A stretch of DNA of 64,000 nt from Campylobacter sp. RM12651 (GTDB lineage Bacteria > Campylobacterota > Campylobacteria > Campylobacterales > Campylobacteraceae). The translations under genes were made by a program, and so were the position numbers. A model generated the notes under the pieces. That model searched no databases and had not been told where the DNA came from. It saw only the letters and a program-made list of their open reading frames with translations. Below are positions 1 to 14,500 of this stretch, one piece after another. Positions within the stretch are counted from its first letter, which is position 1; every line of letters starts with the position of its first letter. The stretch lies in NCBI RefSeq assembly GCF_022369475.1, contig NZ_CP059600.1, forward strand, positions 1 through 64,000. Reading direction: 5' to 3'.

Positions 1-1317
1 ATGTTAAATAAAATTCTAGAAGAATTAAAAGTATTAATTGGAGAAAATCAATATAAAAATTATTTTGAAATTTTACAAATTAATGAAAGCAAAAATAATG
101 AAATAATTCTAAATGCACCTAATCAATTCATAGCTAAACATATTCAAACAAAATACCAAAGCATATTAGAAAAAATAGCAGAAAAAACAAATAGTAAAAA
201 ATATAAAATTACAATTCAAGTAAATAATGAAAAAATAAACAAACCACAAGAAACTCAACCAATAGTAGCTAAAAAACAAATTTCAATATTAAATCAAAGC
301 CTTACTTTTGATAATTTCATAGTAGGACAAAGTAATGAGTTTGCTTATAGAATTTGTAAAGCAATAACAGATGAAAATAAATTTGGAAAAGACTTTAATC
401 CAATTTTTATATATTCAAATACAGGTTTAGGAAAAACTCACTTATTACAAGCTAGTGGACATGAATGTTTAGAACTTGGAAAAAAAGTAATATATAAAAC
501 TTCAAAAGGTTTTATGAAAGACTATCAAAATGCAATATTAGCAAATAAATTTGATAGTTTTAATAGTGAATATAAAGATTGTGATTTATTATTAATTGAT
601 GATATTCAGTTCTTAGGAACTACTGATAAAATACAAGAAGAATTCTTTCATATCTTTAATGATATAGTAGAAAGAAATGGTCAAATAATAATGACTTCAG
701 ATGTAGCTCCTATAAATTTAAATGGAATTGAAGATAGATTAAAATCAAGATTTAATAAAGGAGTTCTTGCAAATATTAGTGTCCCTGATATAGAAACCAA
801 AAAAGCAATTATTAAGAAAAAAAGCCTTGTATATGATATAGAATTAAATGATGAAATGATTAATACTATTGCTAATTATATAGGTGAAAATGTAAGGGAT
901 TTAGAAGGAATTATAAATTATATTTACGCTTTTCAAAGTATAAGAAAACAAAAAATAACCTTAGATGATTTAAAAAATCAAATAAAAGAATACATTAAAG
1001 AAAATCAATCAAATATTGAAATTGAAGATATTTTTGATATAGTAAGTTCAGAATTAAATGTAAAAATAAGCGAAATAAAATCAAGTTCCAAAAAACAAGA
1101 AATAGTAAAAGCTAAAAGAATAGTTATATTTTTAACTAAAGAATTAATTTCAAATTCAGTAAGTCAAATAGCAACTCATTTTCAAATGAAAGACCATAGT
1201 GCTATTTCAAAACATATTAAAAAAATAAATGAAATGATATGTCTTGATGATGATTTTAGAAGCCTAGTAGAACATTTAAAAAATAAAATAATAAACTCAA
1301 AAAATAAAGATTATTAA
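1..1317 (+). CDS. dnaA: Chromosomal replication initiator DnaA
   Basis: DnaA is the AAA+ ATPase that binds DnaA boxes at oriC and opens the duplex. The 438-residue protein has the full domain order: an N-terminal helicase-loading domain (about 1-65), a short variable linker, the AAA+ core (about 100-320) with the Walker A loop near residues 139-146 (TGLGKTH) and Walker B LLLIDD, and a C-terminal DNA-binding helix-turn-helix with signature MKDHSAISKHIKKI. The usual GP before TGLGKT is SN here. The start codon is base 1 of the window, so any oriC element upstream of dnaA lies outside. The 26-base gap to dnaN is too short for a second origin part. Confidence 0.98.
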   Translation: MLNKILEELKVLIGENQYKNYFEILQINESKNNEIILNAPNQFIAKHIQTKYQSILEKIAEKTNSKKYKITIQVNNEKINKPQETQPIVAKKQISILNQSLTFDNFIVGQSNEFAYRICKAITDENKFGKDFNPIFIYSNTGLGKTHLLQASGHECLELGKKVIYKTSKGFMKDYQNAILANKFDSFNSEYKDCDLLLIDDIQFLGTTDKIQEEFFHIFNDIVERNGQIIMTSDVAPINLNGIEDRLKSRFNKGVLANISVPDIETKKAIIKKKSLVYDIELNDEMINTIANYIGENVRDLEGIINYIYAFQSIRKQKITLDDLKNQIKEYIKENQSNIEIEDIFDIVSSELNVKISEIKSSSKKQEIVKAKRIVIFLTKELISNSVSQIATHFQMKDHSAISKHIKKINEMICLDDDFRSLVEHLKNKIINSKNKDY

Positions 1318-1343
1318 ATATAATAAAGCGAAAAAGGAAGAAT

Positions 1344-2426
1344 ATGGAAATACAAATAGACAAAAAGAGATTAGAAAATATAGCTTTAATAGTTAGCAAT
1401 TATGTTGAGAAAAAAGATAATACAAGTTTAAATTCTAATATTTTATTATTAGCTTATAACAATGAATTAATTTTAAGAGCAAGTGATAGTGAAATAGGAA
1501 TTGAATATAAAATCCAAGAATGTAATATCATAAATGAAGGGCAAATTTTTATCAATGCTAAAAAATTAATTGATATTTTAAAAAGCCTTGATAATAGCGA
1601 TATTAAAATCAAAAAATTAGAAAAATCTATCAAAATTACTCAAAATAAAACTAATTTTTCATTGCCAATAAATAGTGAAAATAATTTTTCTTTCTTAGAA
1701 GATGAAAATAGTAAAACACCTATTTTAATAAGTGCAAAAGAACTAAATATCGGCTTTAAAATGATTTTACCTGCTGTTGATAATAATGGTATTTCTTTTC
1801 AATTTAATTGCTGTTATATAGATATTTTAAAAGATAGCATTGTTTTTGTAGGAAGCGATTCTAAAAGAATTCATAAATATTCATTCATAGCTCAAAATGA
1901 ATACGAACAAAGATTAATAATTACAAAAAAATCAGCTCAAGAACTACAAAAATTATTAAATGAAGAAGTAAGGGTTTATAAAACAAATAATTATTTAATC
2001 ATTGAAAATGATAATTTTAAATTCTTTACAAAATTAGCAACTATTGATTTTTTAAGATATGTTGAAGTAATGCCACATAAATTACCTACAAATGAAATTA
2101 TCATTAAAAACGAAGACTTTTTAAATGAAATAAAAAAACTAAGTGCAGTTTGCACAAAATGTCAAATAGAATTTGAAACCGGTAAAATCACATTTAAAAA
2201 TAATGCTTTAAGTGATGATTTTAACGAAACAAATGCTACAAGTGAGCTAGAAACAAATATTACTATAGAAGATAAATTTGAAATAAATCTTACAAACAAA
2301 CATATGATGGATTTTTTACATTTAAATGAAAATGAATATTTCACATTTAAATTCTATTCATCAGCAGCTCCTGTTGTGTTAGAAAGTAAAAATTTCTTAT
2401 CACTAATATCAGCAAATAAAAACTAA
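1344..2426 (+). CDS. dnaN: DNA polymerase III sliding clamp (beta subunit)
   Basis: This is the ring-shaped processivity clamp that tethers DNA polymerase III to DNA. At 360 residues the length suits the family, and the three repeated clamp domains are visible (about 1-120, 121-240, 241-360). The N-terminus MEIQIDKKRLEN and the dnaA-dnaN-gyrB order support the call. A clear ribosome site (AAAGGAAG) precedes the ATG. It lies 26 bases after dnaA and 9 before gyrB, so the three genes are probably co-transcribed. Confidence 0.97.
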   Translation: MEIQIDKKRLENIALIVSNYVEKKDNTSLNSNILLLAYNNELILRASDSEIGIEYKIQECNIINEGQIFINAKKLIDILKSLDNSDIKIKKLEKSIKITQNKTNFSLPINSENNFSFLEDENSKTPILISAKELNIGFKMILPAVDNNGISFQFNCCYIDILKDSIVFVGSDSKRIHKYSFIAQNEYEQRLIITKKSAQELQKLLNEEVRVYKTNNYLIIENDNFKFFTKLATIDFLRYVEVMPHKLPTNEIIIKNEDFLNEIKKLSAVCTKCQIEFETGKITFKNNALSDDFNETNATSELETNITIEDKFEINLTNKHMMDFLHLNENEYFTFKFYSSAAPVVLESKNFLSLISANKN

Positions 2427-2432
2427 GGATAA

Positions 2433-6069
<3,637 letters not shown>

Positions 6070-6073
<4 letters not shown>

Positions 6074-6492
6074 AAGAAAAATTAAAATACGGACAAAAAG
6101 AAATAAAAAAAATTAAAGGTAAAAAATTAGAGCGTTGGGAAAATAAGCAAAAAAATGATTATGTTATTAAAATAACTCTACCTGAATTTGCTTGTCTTTG
6201 CCCAAGAAGTGGTTATCCTGATTTTGCAACATTATATTTAGAATATATACCTAATAAATGGGTAGTTGAACTTAAAGCAATTAAACTTTATGTTAATTCA
6301 TTTTATAACAAAAACATAAGCCACGAAGATAGTATAAATAAGATTTATAATACTCTTAAAAAGCGTTTAAAACCAAAATATATTAAATTAGTTGGAGATT
6401 TTAATCCTCGTGGTAATGTTCATACGGTGATTGAGTGCTGCTCTGATACGGAAATTAAAAAAGAAAAGAAAAAAGATAAAAAGGATAAATAA
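6070..6492 (+). CDS. queF: NADPH-dependent 7-cyano-7-deazaguanine reductase
   Basis: QueF reduces preQ0 to preQ1 in the biosynthesis of queuosine, the modified base of certain tRNA anticodons. The short type is present (140 residues). Diagnostic motifs are CPRSGYPDF, which holds the catalytic Cys and Asp, the QueF signature VELKAIKLY, and GDFNPRGNVHT near the end. A lysine-rich tail (KKEKKKDKKDK) follows the conserved core. The start overlaps the upstream gene by ATGA and the stop shares a base with the HD-domain gene, so three genes downstream of gyrB form one tight chain. Confidence 0.95.
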
Positions 6493-7715
6493 TGATTAGT
6501 CCAGAGCTTGTTTTACATATTTTTAAGGCTGCTTCAATTTCAAGATGGAATGATTTTCCTAGAATTTGTAATTTAGTTGAACTTGATAAACAAGCTCATA
6601 AGGCTATTATTGCTTATTTTTTAGCAAAAAGTGAAAAAGACATTGATATGAGATTTTTACTTGATGCTATTGTTGTTGAGTTTATTTCTCGTGTAATAGT
6701 TACTGATATTCGCCCTGATGTATTAAATGAAATCAAAAAAACAAAACAAAAAGAATTAGATGAATGGATACAAAAACAATTTAGTTTAATCAATAAAAAC
6801 GATGATTTTTTAAAAATTTTTAATGATTATTATAATGATAAAACTCACGAAAAAGAAAAATTTATTTTAAAAGCAGCAGGGTATTTATCAACTAGATATG
6901 AGTTTTCATTCATATATCCAAATGTTAGTAATTATGAAGAAATTAAAGCTAAGTTAGATGAAGAATTAGAAGATTATTTAGAAATTTTAGCAGTTCAAAA
7001 AATATCATTAAATCAAAAATTAGCTAAGGTAATTGATTTAAGTGGTCGTTTAAGATTTCAAAAGCGTTGGGCTCAAACTCCTAGAATTCCTGAAACAAGT
7101 GTTTTAGGACATATGTTAGTAGTAGCTGTTTTAAGCTATTTTTATTGTCTTAAAATAAAAGCTTGTGATACTAGATTTATTAGCAACTTCTTTTGTGCGA
7201 TTTTTCACGATTTACCAGAAAGTCTTACAAGAGATATTATTACACCTGTTAAATACGGAATTGATGGGCTTAGTGAGATAATAAGTGATTATGAGCTTAA
7301 ATTAATTGATGAAAAGATTTTACCTTTTGTGCCTAATAATATAAGAGCTGAATTTGCTTATCTTTTAGGAATTTATAATGAAGATGGTAAGATTAAAAAA
7401 GATGAATTTAAAAATAGAATAAATAAAGAAAATGTAAAAATTATTCAAAATCCTAACGATTATAATGAAGATTGTTTTAATACAATTGATGGAAAAATGC
7501 TTAAAGCTTGTGATAAAACTGGAGCTTTTTTAGAAGCAATCATTTCTAATTATTACGGCGTTAAATCTAAGGATTTAAAAAATGGTTATTCAAAGATTTT
7601 AAATGATTTTAAAGAAAATCCTAAAATTGGTGAAGTAAATTTTTATGAAATGTTAAAAGAATTTGAAGAGTTTTTTACAAACCCAAGCCAAGAGACTTGC
7701 GGCACACACTCATAA
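6492..7715 (+). CDS. HD-domain hydrolase, YfbR/5'-nucleotidase-like
   Basis: A 407-residue cytosolic protein with a metal-dependent HD phosphohydrolase core. His207 (SVLGHML) and His239-Asp240 (FHDLPES) give the HD pattern, followed by a TRDIITPVKYG segment typical of the YfbR-like nucleotidase group. The N-terminal ~180 residues are an extension of unknown role. The substrate cannot be read from the sequence; nucleotides are an inference from the family. The last ~10 codons (SQETCGTHS region) are the complement of the SRP RNA gene, so the C-terminal tail is constrained by, or simply runs into, that RNA. Confidence 0.8.
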   Translation: MISPELVLHIFKAASISRWNDFPRICNLVELDKQAHKAIIAYFLAKSEKDIDMRFLLDAIVVEFISRVIVTDIRPDVLNEIKKTKQKELDEWIQKQFSLINKNDDFLKIFNDYYNDKTHEKEKFILKAAGYLSTRYEFSFIYPNVSNYEEIKAKLDEELEDYLEILAVQKISLNQKLAKVIDLSGRLRFQKRWAQTPRIPETSVLGHMLVVAVLSYFYCLKIKACDTRFISNFFCAIFHDLPESLTRDIITPVKYGIDGLSEIISDYELKLIDEKILPFVPNNIRAEFAYLLGIYNEDGKIKKDEFKNRINKENVKIIQNPNDYNEDCFNTIDGKMLKACDKTGAFLEAIISNYYGVKSKDLKNGYSKILNDFKENPKIGEVNFYEMLKEFEEFFTNPSQETCGTHS

Positions 7716-7780
7716 AAAGTGCTCTGCTATGTTCCCATCCTGAAGCTCTGCTTTTTACAAACATTGCACAAGGCTTGACT
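7683..7780 (-). ncRNA. ffs: Signal recognition particle RNA (small bacterial type, 4.5S)
   Basis: Read on the minus strand, positions about 7755-7720 give the conserved helix 8: TCAGG, three paired bases, a GGAA tetraloop, three paired bases, AGCAG. This is the Ffh-binding core of the bacterial SRP RNA (E. coli has TCAGG-UCC-GGAA-GGA-AGCAG). Flanking arms pair, with CAAGCC at 7777-7772 against GGCTTG near 7689-7684, and a GTAAAAAG/CTTTTTAT inner stem. The length is about 98 bases; the exact ends are estimated. A TAAAAT -10-like box lies at 7797-7792 (minus strand). The RNA overlaps the 3' end of the HD-domain gene in antisense. Confidence 0.92.
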
Positions 7781-7823
7781 TGAGAAAACGCATTTTAAGA
7801 TAAAATGACTTAATAGAGGGTAA

Positions 7824-8255
7824 ATGAAATTAGATTTAATTTATATTTTTTTAGCGAATTTAAGAATTACTTTTATAGGAGTTAATAATTCTTTTGATTT
7901 AAGAGCTAAATTAATTTCTTGTATTGCAGGAGTTGTTAAAGATGAAAGACAAGATTTAAAGCGAAAAATAGAACAACTCTCAAAAGAAATCTATAAAAAA
8001 GAAATTAAAAGAAGAATATTTTTAGCGACCATTTATCAATATATAAAATATATTAAACAAGATACAATGGGAGTTGATAATATACTTAAAGGAATTAAAA
8101 AATTAACTAAACAAAATCCAAAACTAAAGCGAAAAATTAATTTCGTTCAACTTGATAGATTAGTATTGAAAAAATCAATTAAAGAAGGCGAAGAAGAAAT
8201 TGAAGATTTCGCACAAATTAGGGTTTTAGAATTTTTAAAAAACGAAGTTATTTGA
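7824..8255 (+). CDS. Hypothetical basic cytosolic protein
   Basis: A 143-residue protein I do not recognise. It has no signal peptide or transmembrane helix. It is lysine-rich, mostly helical by composition, with a likely coiled-coil segment (about 45-75, RQDLKRKIEQLSKEIYKKEIK). A ribosome site (AGAGGG) precedes the ATG, and a -10-like GATAAAAT lies about 25 bases upstream, diverging from the SRP RNA promoter. It sits 47 bases before pyrG. Confidence 0.7.
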   Translation: MKLDLIYIFLANLRITFIGVNNSFDLRAKLISCIAGVVKDERQDLKRKIEQLSKEIYKKEIKRRIFLATIYQYIKYIKQDTMGVDNILKGIKKLTKQNPKLKRKINFVQLDRLVLKKSIKEGEEEIEDFAQIRVLEFLKNEVI

Positions 8256-8302
8256 TTGGTTATTAAAATTATATACAATAAAAAAAACTGATAGGAAAAA
8301 GT

Positions 8303-9904
8303 ATGGCTAAATTTATATTTGTAACAGGTGGAGTTTTAAGCTCACTTGGTAAAGGAATTGCAGCAGCTAGCATTGCAAGTTTATTAAAACAAAGTGGATT
8401 AAAGGTAAGTATTTTAAAGGCTGACCCTTATATAAATATTGACCCAGGAACTATGAGCCCACTTGAACACGGAGAAGTTTTTGTTACAAAAGATGGTGCA
8501 GAAACTGACCTTGATTTAGGACATTATGAAAGATTTTTAGATGAAGATTTAACTCATCTTAATAACTTTACTACAGGAAAAGTATATCAAAGCGTAATTG
8601 AAAAAGAACGCCGTGGAGAATATCTAGGTAAAACTATTCAAGTAATCCCACACATTGTAGGCGAAATTGCTAGTAGAATGGAAGCAGCGGCTTTAAATCA
8701 AGATGTTTTAGTAGTAGAAATCGGTGGAACGGTTGGAGATATTGAAGGCTTACCATTTCTTGAAGCAATTCGTTCTTTAGGACTTAAATACGGAAAAAAT
8801 AATGTATTTTACGCACATTTAACTCTTGTTCCTTTTATAAAAGTAGCAGGAGAATTAAAAACTAAACCAACTCAACATTCAGTTGGAGAATTAAGAAGAA
8901 TAGGTATTAGTCCTGATATGATAATAGCTCGTAGTGAAATCCCACTAGGCGATGAAATAAAAGAAAAAATTGCAAAGAGTTGTGGTGTAGAAATTGATTG
9001 TGTAATAGAAAGTATTGATGCAAAAAGCATATATCAAATTCCACTTAAATTTTTAGAGCAAAATATACTTTTACCTATTGCAAAACATTTAAATCTAAAG
9101 CTAAAAACTCCTAATTTAAAAGAGTATGAAGCATTAACAGAAAAAATAATTAATCCAAGCAAAAAAGTTAAAATTGCTTTCGTAGGAAAATATATAGATT
9201 TAAAAGAAAGTTATAAATCTTTAACAGAAGCACTAATTCACGCAGGTGCAAATCTTGATACAAAAGTAGAGATTAATTGGATAGATAGCGAAGAATTAAA
9301 AGATGAAAATGATTTAGCTGGAAATGATGGAATACTTGTAGCTGGTGGATTTGGACAGCGTGGTGTTGAAGGTAAAATAAAGGCTATTAAATACGCTCGT
9401 GAAAATAATATTCCATTTTTAGGAATTTGTCTTGGAATGCAGCTTAGTTTGATTGAATTTGCTAGAAATGTTATAAAACTTGATGATGCTAATTCAACTG
9501 AATTTGATGAGAATACTAAAAATCCTATTGTTTATTTAATTGATGAATTTATTAATCAATCAGGTTCAAAAGAAATCAGAACAATAAAAACTCCATTAGG
9601 TGGGACTTTAAGACTTGGTGAATATGTTTGTAATATAAAAGAAGGCACACTTTTAAGTAAGTTATATAATTCTAAAGTAGCTTATGAAAGACATCGCCAT
9701 CGCTATGAAGCTAACTCAAAATATCGTGATTTATACGAGCAAAATGGACTTATTATTAGTGGAGAATCAAATGGACTTATTGAAGCTATTGAAAATACAA
9801 ATAATGATTTCTTCGTAGCCGTTCAATATCATCCTGAATTTACTTCAAGGCTAACTAAAGCAAATCCTGTCATCTTAGGCTTTATTAGACAATGCTTACA
9901 CTAA
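8303..9904 (+). CDS. pyrG: CTP synthase
   Basis: PyrG aminates UTP to CTP using glutamine. The 533-residue protein has the N-terminal synthetase domain ([20 protein letters not shown] at the start, [21 protein letters not shown]) and the C-terminal class I glutamine amidotransferase domain with GICLGMQ (nucleophile Cys) and YHPEF. RBS AGGAAAAAG lies just upstream. Its end overlaps the start of recJ by 13 bases, and a pyrG-recJ pair is also familiar from C. jejuni. Confidence 0.98.
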   Translation: MAKFIFVTGGVLSSLGKGIAAASIASLLKQSGLKVSILKADPYINIDPGTMSPLEHGEVFVTKDGAETDLDLGHYERFLDEDLTHLNNFTTGKVYQSVIEKERRGEYLGKTIQVIPHIVGEIASRMEAAALNQDVLVVEIGGTVGDIEGLPFLEAIRSLGLKYGKNNVFYAHLTLVPFIKVAGELKTKPTQHSVGELRRIGISPDMIIARSEIPLGDEIKEKIAKSCGVEIDCVIESIDAKSIYQIPLKFLEQNILLPIAKHLNLKLKTPNLKEYEALTEKIINPSKKVKIAFVGKYIDLKESYKSLTEALIHAGANLDTKVEINWIDSEELKDENDLAGNDGILVAGGFGQRGVEGKIKAIKYARENNIPFLGICLGMQLSLIEFARNVIKLDDANSTEFDENTKNPIVYLIDEFINQSGSKEIRTIKTPLGGTLRLGEYVCNIKEGTLLSKLYNSKVAYERHRHRYEANSKYRDLYEQNGLIISGESNGLIEAIENTNNDFFVAVQYHPEFTSRLTKANPVILGFIRQCLH

Positions 9905-11469
9905 ATAAAACTAAAATTAAGCAGGTTTTAGAAGATAGATTTAAAAACGATTTTCATAAAAGCCTTAGCACTATTCCAAAACCTCATACCTTTAAGGATA
10001 TGAATAAAGCAGCAATTAGAATAGCTAAGGCAATAAAAAATAAAGAAAAAATAGCAGTAGTAGGAGATTATGATGTAGATGGCATAGTATCTTCTACTAT
10101 TATGAGTGAATTTTTTGCTAATTTAGGTGTAGAAATAATTGTTAAAATTCCAAATCGTTTTAGCGATGGATACGGAATTAGCGAAGATATAGTGAGTAAT
10201 TTAGACGCTAGTTTAATAATCACGGTTGATAATGGAATAGTAGCGTATGAAGCTGCAAATAAATGTAAAGAATTAGGTATAGATTTAATAATAAGCGATC
10301 ATCACACCCCAGGAGATACTTTACCAAATGCTTATGCTGTAATTAATCCAAAAAGAGATGATTGTGAGTTTTCTAAGCATATTAATTGTGAGATTTGCGG
10401 GGCGCAAGTAGCTTGGTGGCTATGTGGGGCTATTAAAAAAGAATTAGATATAGAATACAATATGGCTAGTTTTTTAGATTTATTGTGTATTGCAATTGTT
10501 GCTGATATGATGAATTTAAATGATTTAAATCATATATTAGTTCGCTATGGCTTAAAAGAGTTAAATAAATTAAATCGTCCTGCTTTTGTAGTTTTAAAAG
10601 AAAAATATAAAAAGAAATTCTTTGATTATGAGAGTATTCCATTTTTAATAGCACCATTATTAAATGCTAGTGGAAGAATGGATGATGCTAGTATTTCTTA
10701 TAAATTTTTAAGAGCAAAAAGCCTTAATGAAGCTAAGAATTTATTAGAAATAATAGAAAAATTAAACCAAGATAGAAAAGAACAAGAAAAGCAAAGTTTT
10801 TTAGAAAGCATAGAATTTGCAAACGAAAATGATAAAGTAATCATAGCTTATTCTAAGAATTGGCATAAGGGTATTTTAGGCATAGTTGCAGGTCGTTTAG
10901 CTAAACAATTTAATAAACCTAGTTTTGTTTTTAATATTGAAGATGACTTAGCAAAAGGAAGTGCTAGAAGCGTAGCAGAGCTTGATATTTTAGAGCTTTT
11001 ATCAAATGTTAGCGATATTTTGACTAATTACGGCGGACATAAAGGAGCTGCTGGACTTGCTTTAAAGGTTGAACATTTAAAAGAATTTAAAACAAGGCTA
11101 AATAATTTAGAACTTAATTATAATGATATTGATTTTTGTGATACTACTAATACTTTAGGCGAGTTAGAATTTAGCGAAATTGATATGGAATTATTAGATA
11201 TTTTAAGTGATTTTGAGCCTTTTGGGCAAGGTAATGAAAAGCCATTTTTTATAAGTAAAGGCGTAATTATTAAAAATCTAGTTTTATTAAACGAAAAGCA
11301 CTTAAAATGCACTTTTACTCAAAATAATTTAACTTTTGAAGCGATTTGTTTTAATTGTGATTTTATCCCATTTGAAAATGAATGTGTCAATATTCATTAT
11401 AGTTTGCAAAAAAATTATTTCAAACCTAGCCCTACAATTCAGCTAAATATTTCTAATATTTATATTTAA
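9892..11469 (+). CDS. recJ: Single-stranded-DNA-specific exonuclease RecJ
   Basis: RecJ is a 5'-3' exonuclease of the DHH family used in recombination and repair. In 525 residues the phosphoesterase motifs are visible: [22 protein letters not shown] (the DHH triad), and later [12 protein letters not shown] and [12 protein letters not shown] of the DHHA1 domain, with an OB-like C-terminus. The start MLTLNKTK lies inside the end of pyrG, a 13-base overlap suggesting coupling. Confidence 0.96.
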   Translation: MLTLNKTKIKQVLEDRFKNDFHKSLSTIPKPHTFKDMNKAAIRIAKAIKNKEKIAVVGDYDVDGIVSSTIMSEFFANLGVEIIVKIPNRFSDGYGISEDIVSNLDASLIITVDNGIVAYEAANKCKELGIDLIISDHHTPGDTLPNAYAVINPKRDDCEFSKHINCEICGAQVAWWLCGAIKKELDIEYNMASFLDLLCIAIVADMMNLNDLNHILVRYGLKELNKLNRPAFVVLKEKYKKKFFDYESIPFLIAPLLNASGRMDDASISYKFLRAKSLNEAKNLLEIIEKLNQDRKEQEKQSFLESIEFANENDKVIIAYSKNWHKGILGIVAGRLAKQFNKPSFVFNIEDDLAKGSARSVAELDILELLSNVSDILTNYGGHKGAAGLALKVEHLKEFKTRLNNLELNYNDIDFCDTTNTLGELEFSEIDMELLDILSDFEPFGQGNEKPFFISKGVIIKNLVLLNEKHLKCTFTQNNLTFEAICFNCDFIPFENECVNIHYSLQKNYFKPSPTIQLNISNIYI

Positions 11470-11544
11470 TATTTTAAAATAACTAAATTTTATTTAATAT
11501 TAATTCATGTAATACAAATTTATGTAAAAAATAAAGGTTTTTTA

Positions 11545-14500
11545 ATGAAAAATATTTTTAAATTAAGTATAGTTCTTACAACTATTTTATATTCATATGA
11601 TGCTACAAATATTGTTGGTGACTTAACAAAAAATATAGACATAAAACAAACAGGAATATCTAGTATTAAAGCCAATAAAATAGATGATAGTATTTATTCA
11701 ACTTTTGTAATTAATGGCACATTAACTACAAATAGTATAGAAAATAAAAATCTAATATTTGATTATAAAAATACACAAATTGATAATAAAGATTATTTAA
11801 TATTAGTATCTGGCGGTAATTTTACAGATAATGGTTCTATTTTTATTTCTCAAGGCAATAGTGTATTTAGTAATAATATAGAAGCTATTAAAATAAAAAA
11901 TAATGGAATAGTTACTCTAATTAATTCTAGTGTTTATGCTGGTAATGCTGATAGAACAGATTTTCAATTTGCTTCTGCTATTTTAATAGATAAGGGGACA
12001 TTAAATTTAAATAATTCTTTAGTAGAAGGAGGTTATCAGCGTGGTAGAAGTTATCAAGCTATTAATGCTCGTAGTTTTGGAACTGATAAAACCTATTTAA
12101 ATATAAGTGGTTCAATCATAAAAGCAGGAGATAATGATATAAAATCAACAGCTATTATGGCTAATCAATCAAGCACTATTATAATAGATGATACTAAAAA
12201 TAATAAAGGCTCTAGTATAACAGGGTATATAAATACTGATGGGGATTTTACTATTAAGGGTATTTATAAAAATAATTCAAATTTCATTGCAAAATCAAGC
12301 AATACTATGAATGCTACAAATAATACTTTTGATACTATTATCAATTCAAGCACTAAAACAAATCTCGGAAAAAATGCAAATATTGACAAAGCTTATATTG
12401 GTGGTGGTCTTGATTTAAATAAAAGTTCAACTTCTACTGGAACATTTATAATTACAAATAGTTATATTAAAGGCGATATTGTAAATTCTGATGATATTAG
12501 ACTTATAAAAACTCTAAAACCTACTATCAATTCTAAAATAAGCTTAGATAATGTTTATTTAGATGGGGCTTTAAATAATTATTCAGGAGAAATAAAAAGC
12601 TCTAATTCAGTATTTAATAAAATTGTAAAAAGTGAATATGTAAGCAAAATTGATGATACTAATTCAATTTTTAAAGGTGGTTTTAGTGCTGATGAAATAA
12701 TTTTAAATAAAAGCACTTTAGAAGGATTTAAATTACCATCTATAAGTGATGCTAAATATAGTGCTAAAAATTTTAATTTAACCAATACAAAAGTAGGTAA
12801 AGATATAAATACTAAAGGATATTTAGAATTAATGGGGGGGGGTGTTTTAAAGGCTACAAATTCAGCTCTTAATTTTGATATTAAAAGTAATAATTCTATT
12901 AATATTGATTTAACTAGGAGTTCTTTAGTAGGTAGTTTTAAAGATTTAGCAGGAAATAAAATATCAGCAAATAAAATAAGCTTAAATAATTCTACAAGTT
13001 TAGGAGCATTTAGCACAAATGAACTAATTGCAAATAATTCTACATTCTTCTTAGGTGGCACAAATACTACTTATAATGGAGCAATAATTTCTAAAATTAG
13101 CACAAGTGGGGCTAATAATAATTTTGGAATTATTGGAGTAGTTAGCAAAGATACTAAAGGGAATTTAATAGCAAATAATTTAAGTGTTAATTTACCTTTA
13201 GCTATTTTAAAGGGTGCTAATAATGATTTTGCTACAAATCTTAAATTCTATTCAGGAATTAGTGAATATGCTTTAGCGAATTCTTATTTAAAGAGTGAAA
13301 AGGTAGGAGATTATCAAGTATATGTTTTAGCTAAGGATAATAAGCAAAGTTTTAATGATTTAACTTATAAAAATAATTCTAAATTAGATATAAATAAAAT
13401 AAATGAAATAGTGGCTAATAGTGATAAAATAAAAGATTTAGTAGATTTTAATGATAATTTATTAGCAAGTAACGAAGCAAAAGAGTTAATTAATCAAAAT
13501 ACAGATAAAAGTCTAGAAAATAAAGGCACAATGATAAAAGATTTTGATAATAAAAGCATTCCTTGGATAGATTTAAAACCTGCAAATCCTATTAAGCCAA
13601 CAACCCCACCAAATATTGAAGATACTAAACCAAGTGAGCCAGAAATAAAACCTGATATTAAGCCAGAAGTTACACCAGAAACTCCTATAAATCCTAATGA
13701 AAATATTAAACCTAATCCTAACGAAGAAGCAAAACCTGAAATCAAACCAAGCATTCCTTGGATAGATTTAAAACCTGCAAATCCTATTAAACCAAGTGAG
13801 CCTAAGACTGATGAAGAAAAATTTGAAATAGCATTAGAAGAACAAAAAGAAGCTATAAAATTAATGGTAACAGGTAAAAATGAAAAAGCTTTAGAATCAG
13901 CTAAATTAATGACTTCGCAATTTTATTTTTCTCAAGTGTTTGAATATAATAATCTTAATAAGCGTTTAGGAGAATTAAGAAGTTTTACTAATAATGCAGG
14001 AATTTGGATTCGTGGATATATAAATAAAGGTAGTATCAAAAATACTTCTATAAAAGCCAATGAAATACAATTAGGTGCTGACAAAATTATAAATAATAAT
14101 GATTTTGATACTTATGCAGGAATTATGCTAAATATCGGTAAAACAACTACTGATAATACTACTAATTCAAAAATTAATAATTATGGTTTTGGAGTGTATT
14201 TTAGTAATGTTTATAATAATGGATTTTTCTTAGATGCTACTCTTAAAACAAATCATTATAAAAGCGAGTTTAGAAACGATACATTTTTAGGAAATTCTAC
14301 TAGTAAAGGAACAGGTATAATAGCAAGTGCTGAATTAGGTTATAGATTTGGTGATGAATTTTATTTAGAGCCTAGTTTAGAATTGATTGCAAATTATATC
14401 CCAAAGACTGATATTAAAGGTGAAAAAGTAATTCAATTTGGCAATTTATCTCAAGTATCAAATGTCAATATTACATCTTCTTCAAAAGTTTTAATGGTAT

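Noticed and set aside
12579-13754. Minus-strand open frames of 160 and 86 residues opposite the autotransporter
   Set aside because: They arise from the repeated, AT-rich codons of the plus-strand gene, lack a ribosome site, and have odd low-complexity composition.
13554-13790. Autotransporter repeats as a CRISPR-like array
   Set aside because: Only two copies, 195 bp apart, both coding in frame for the protein linker.
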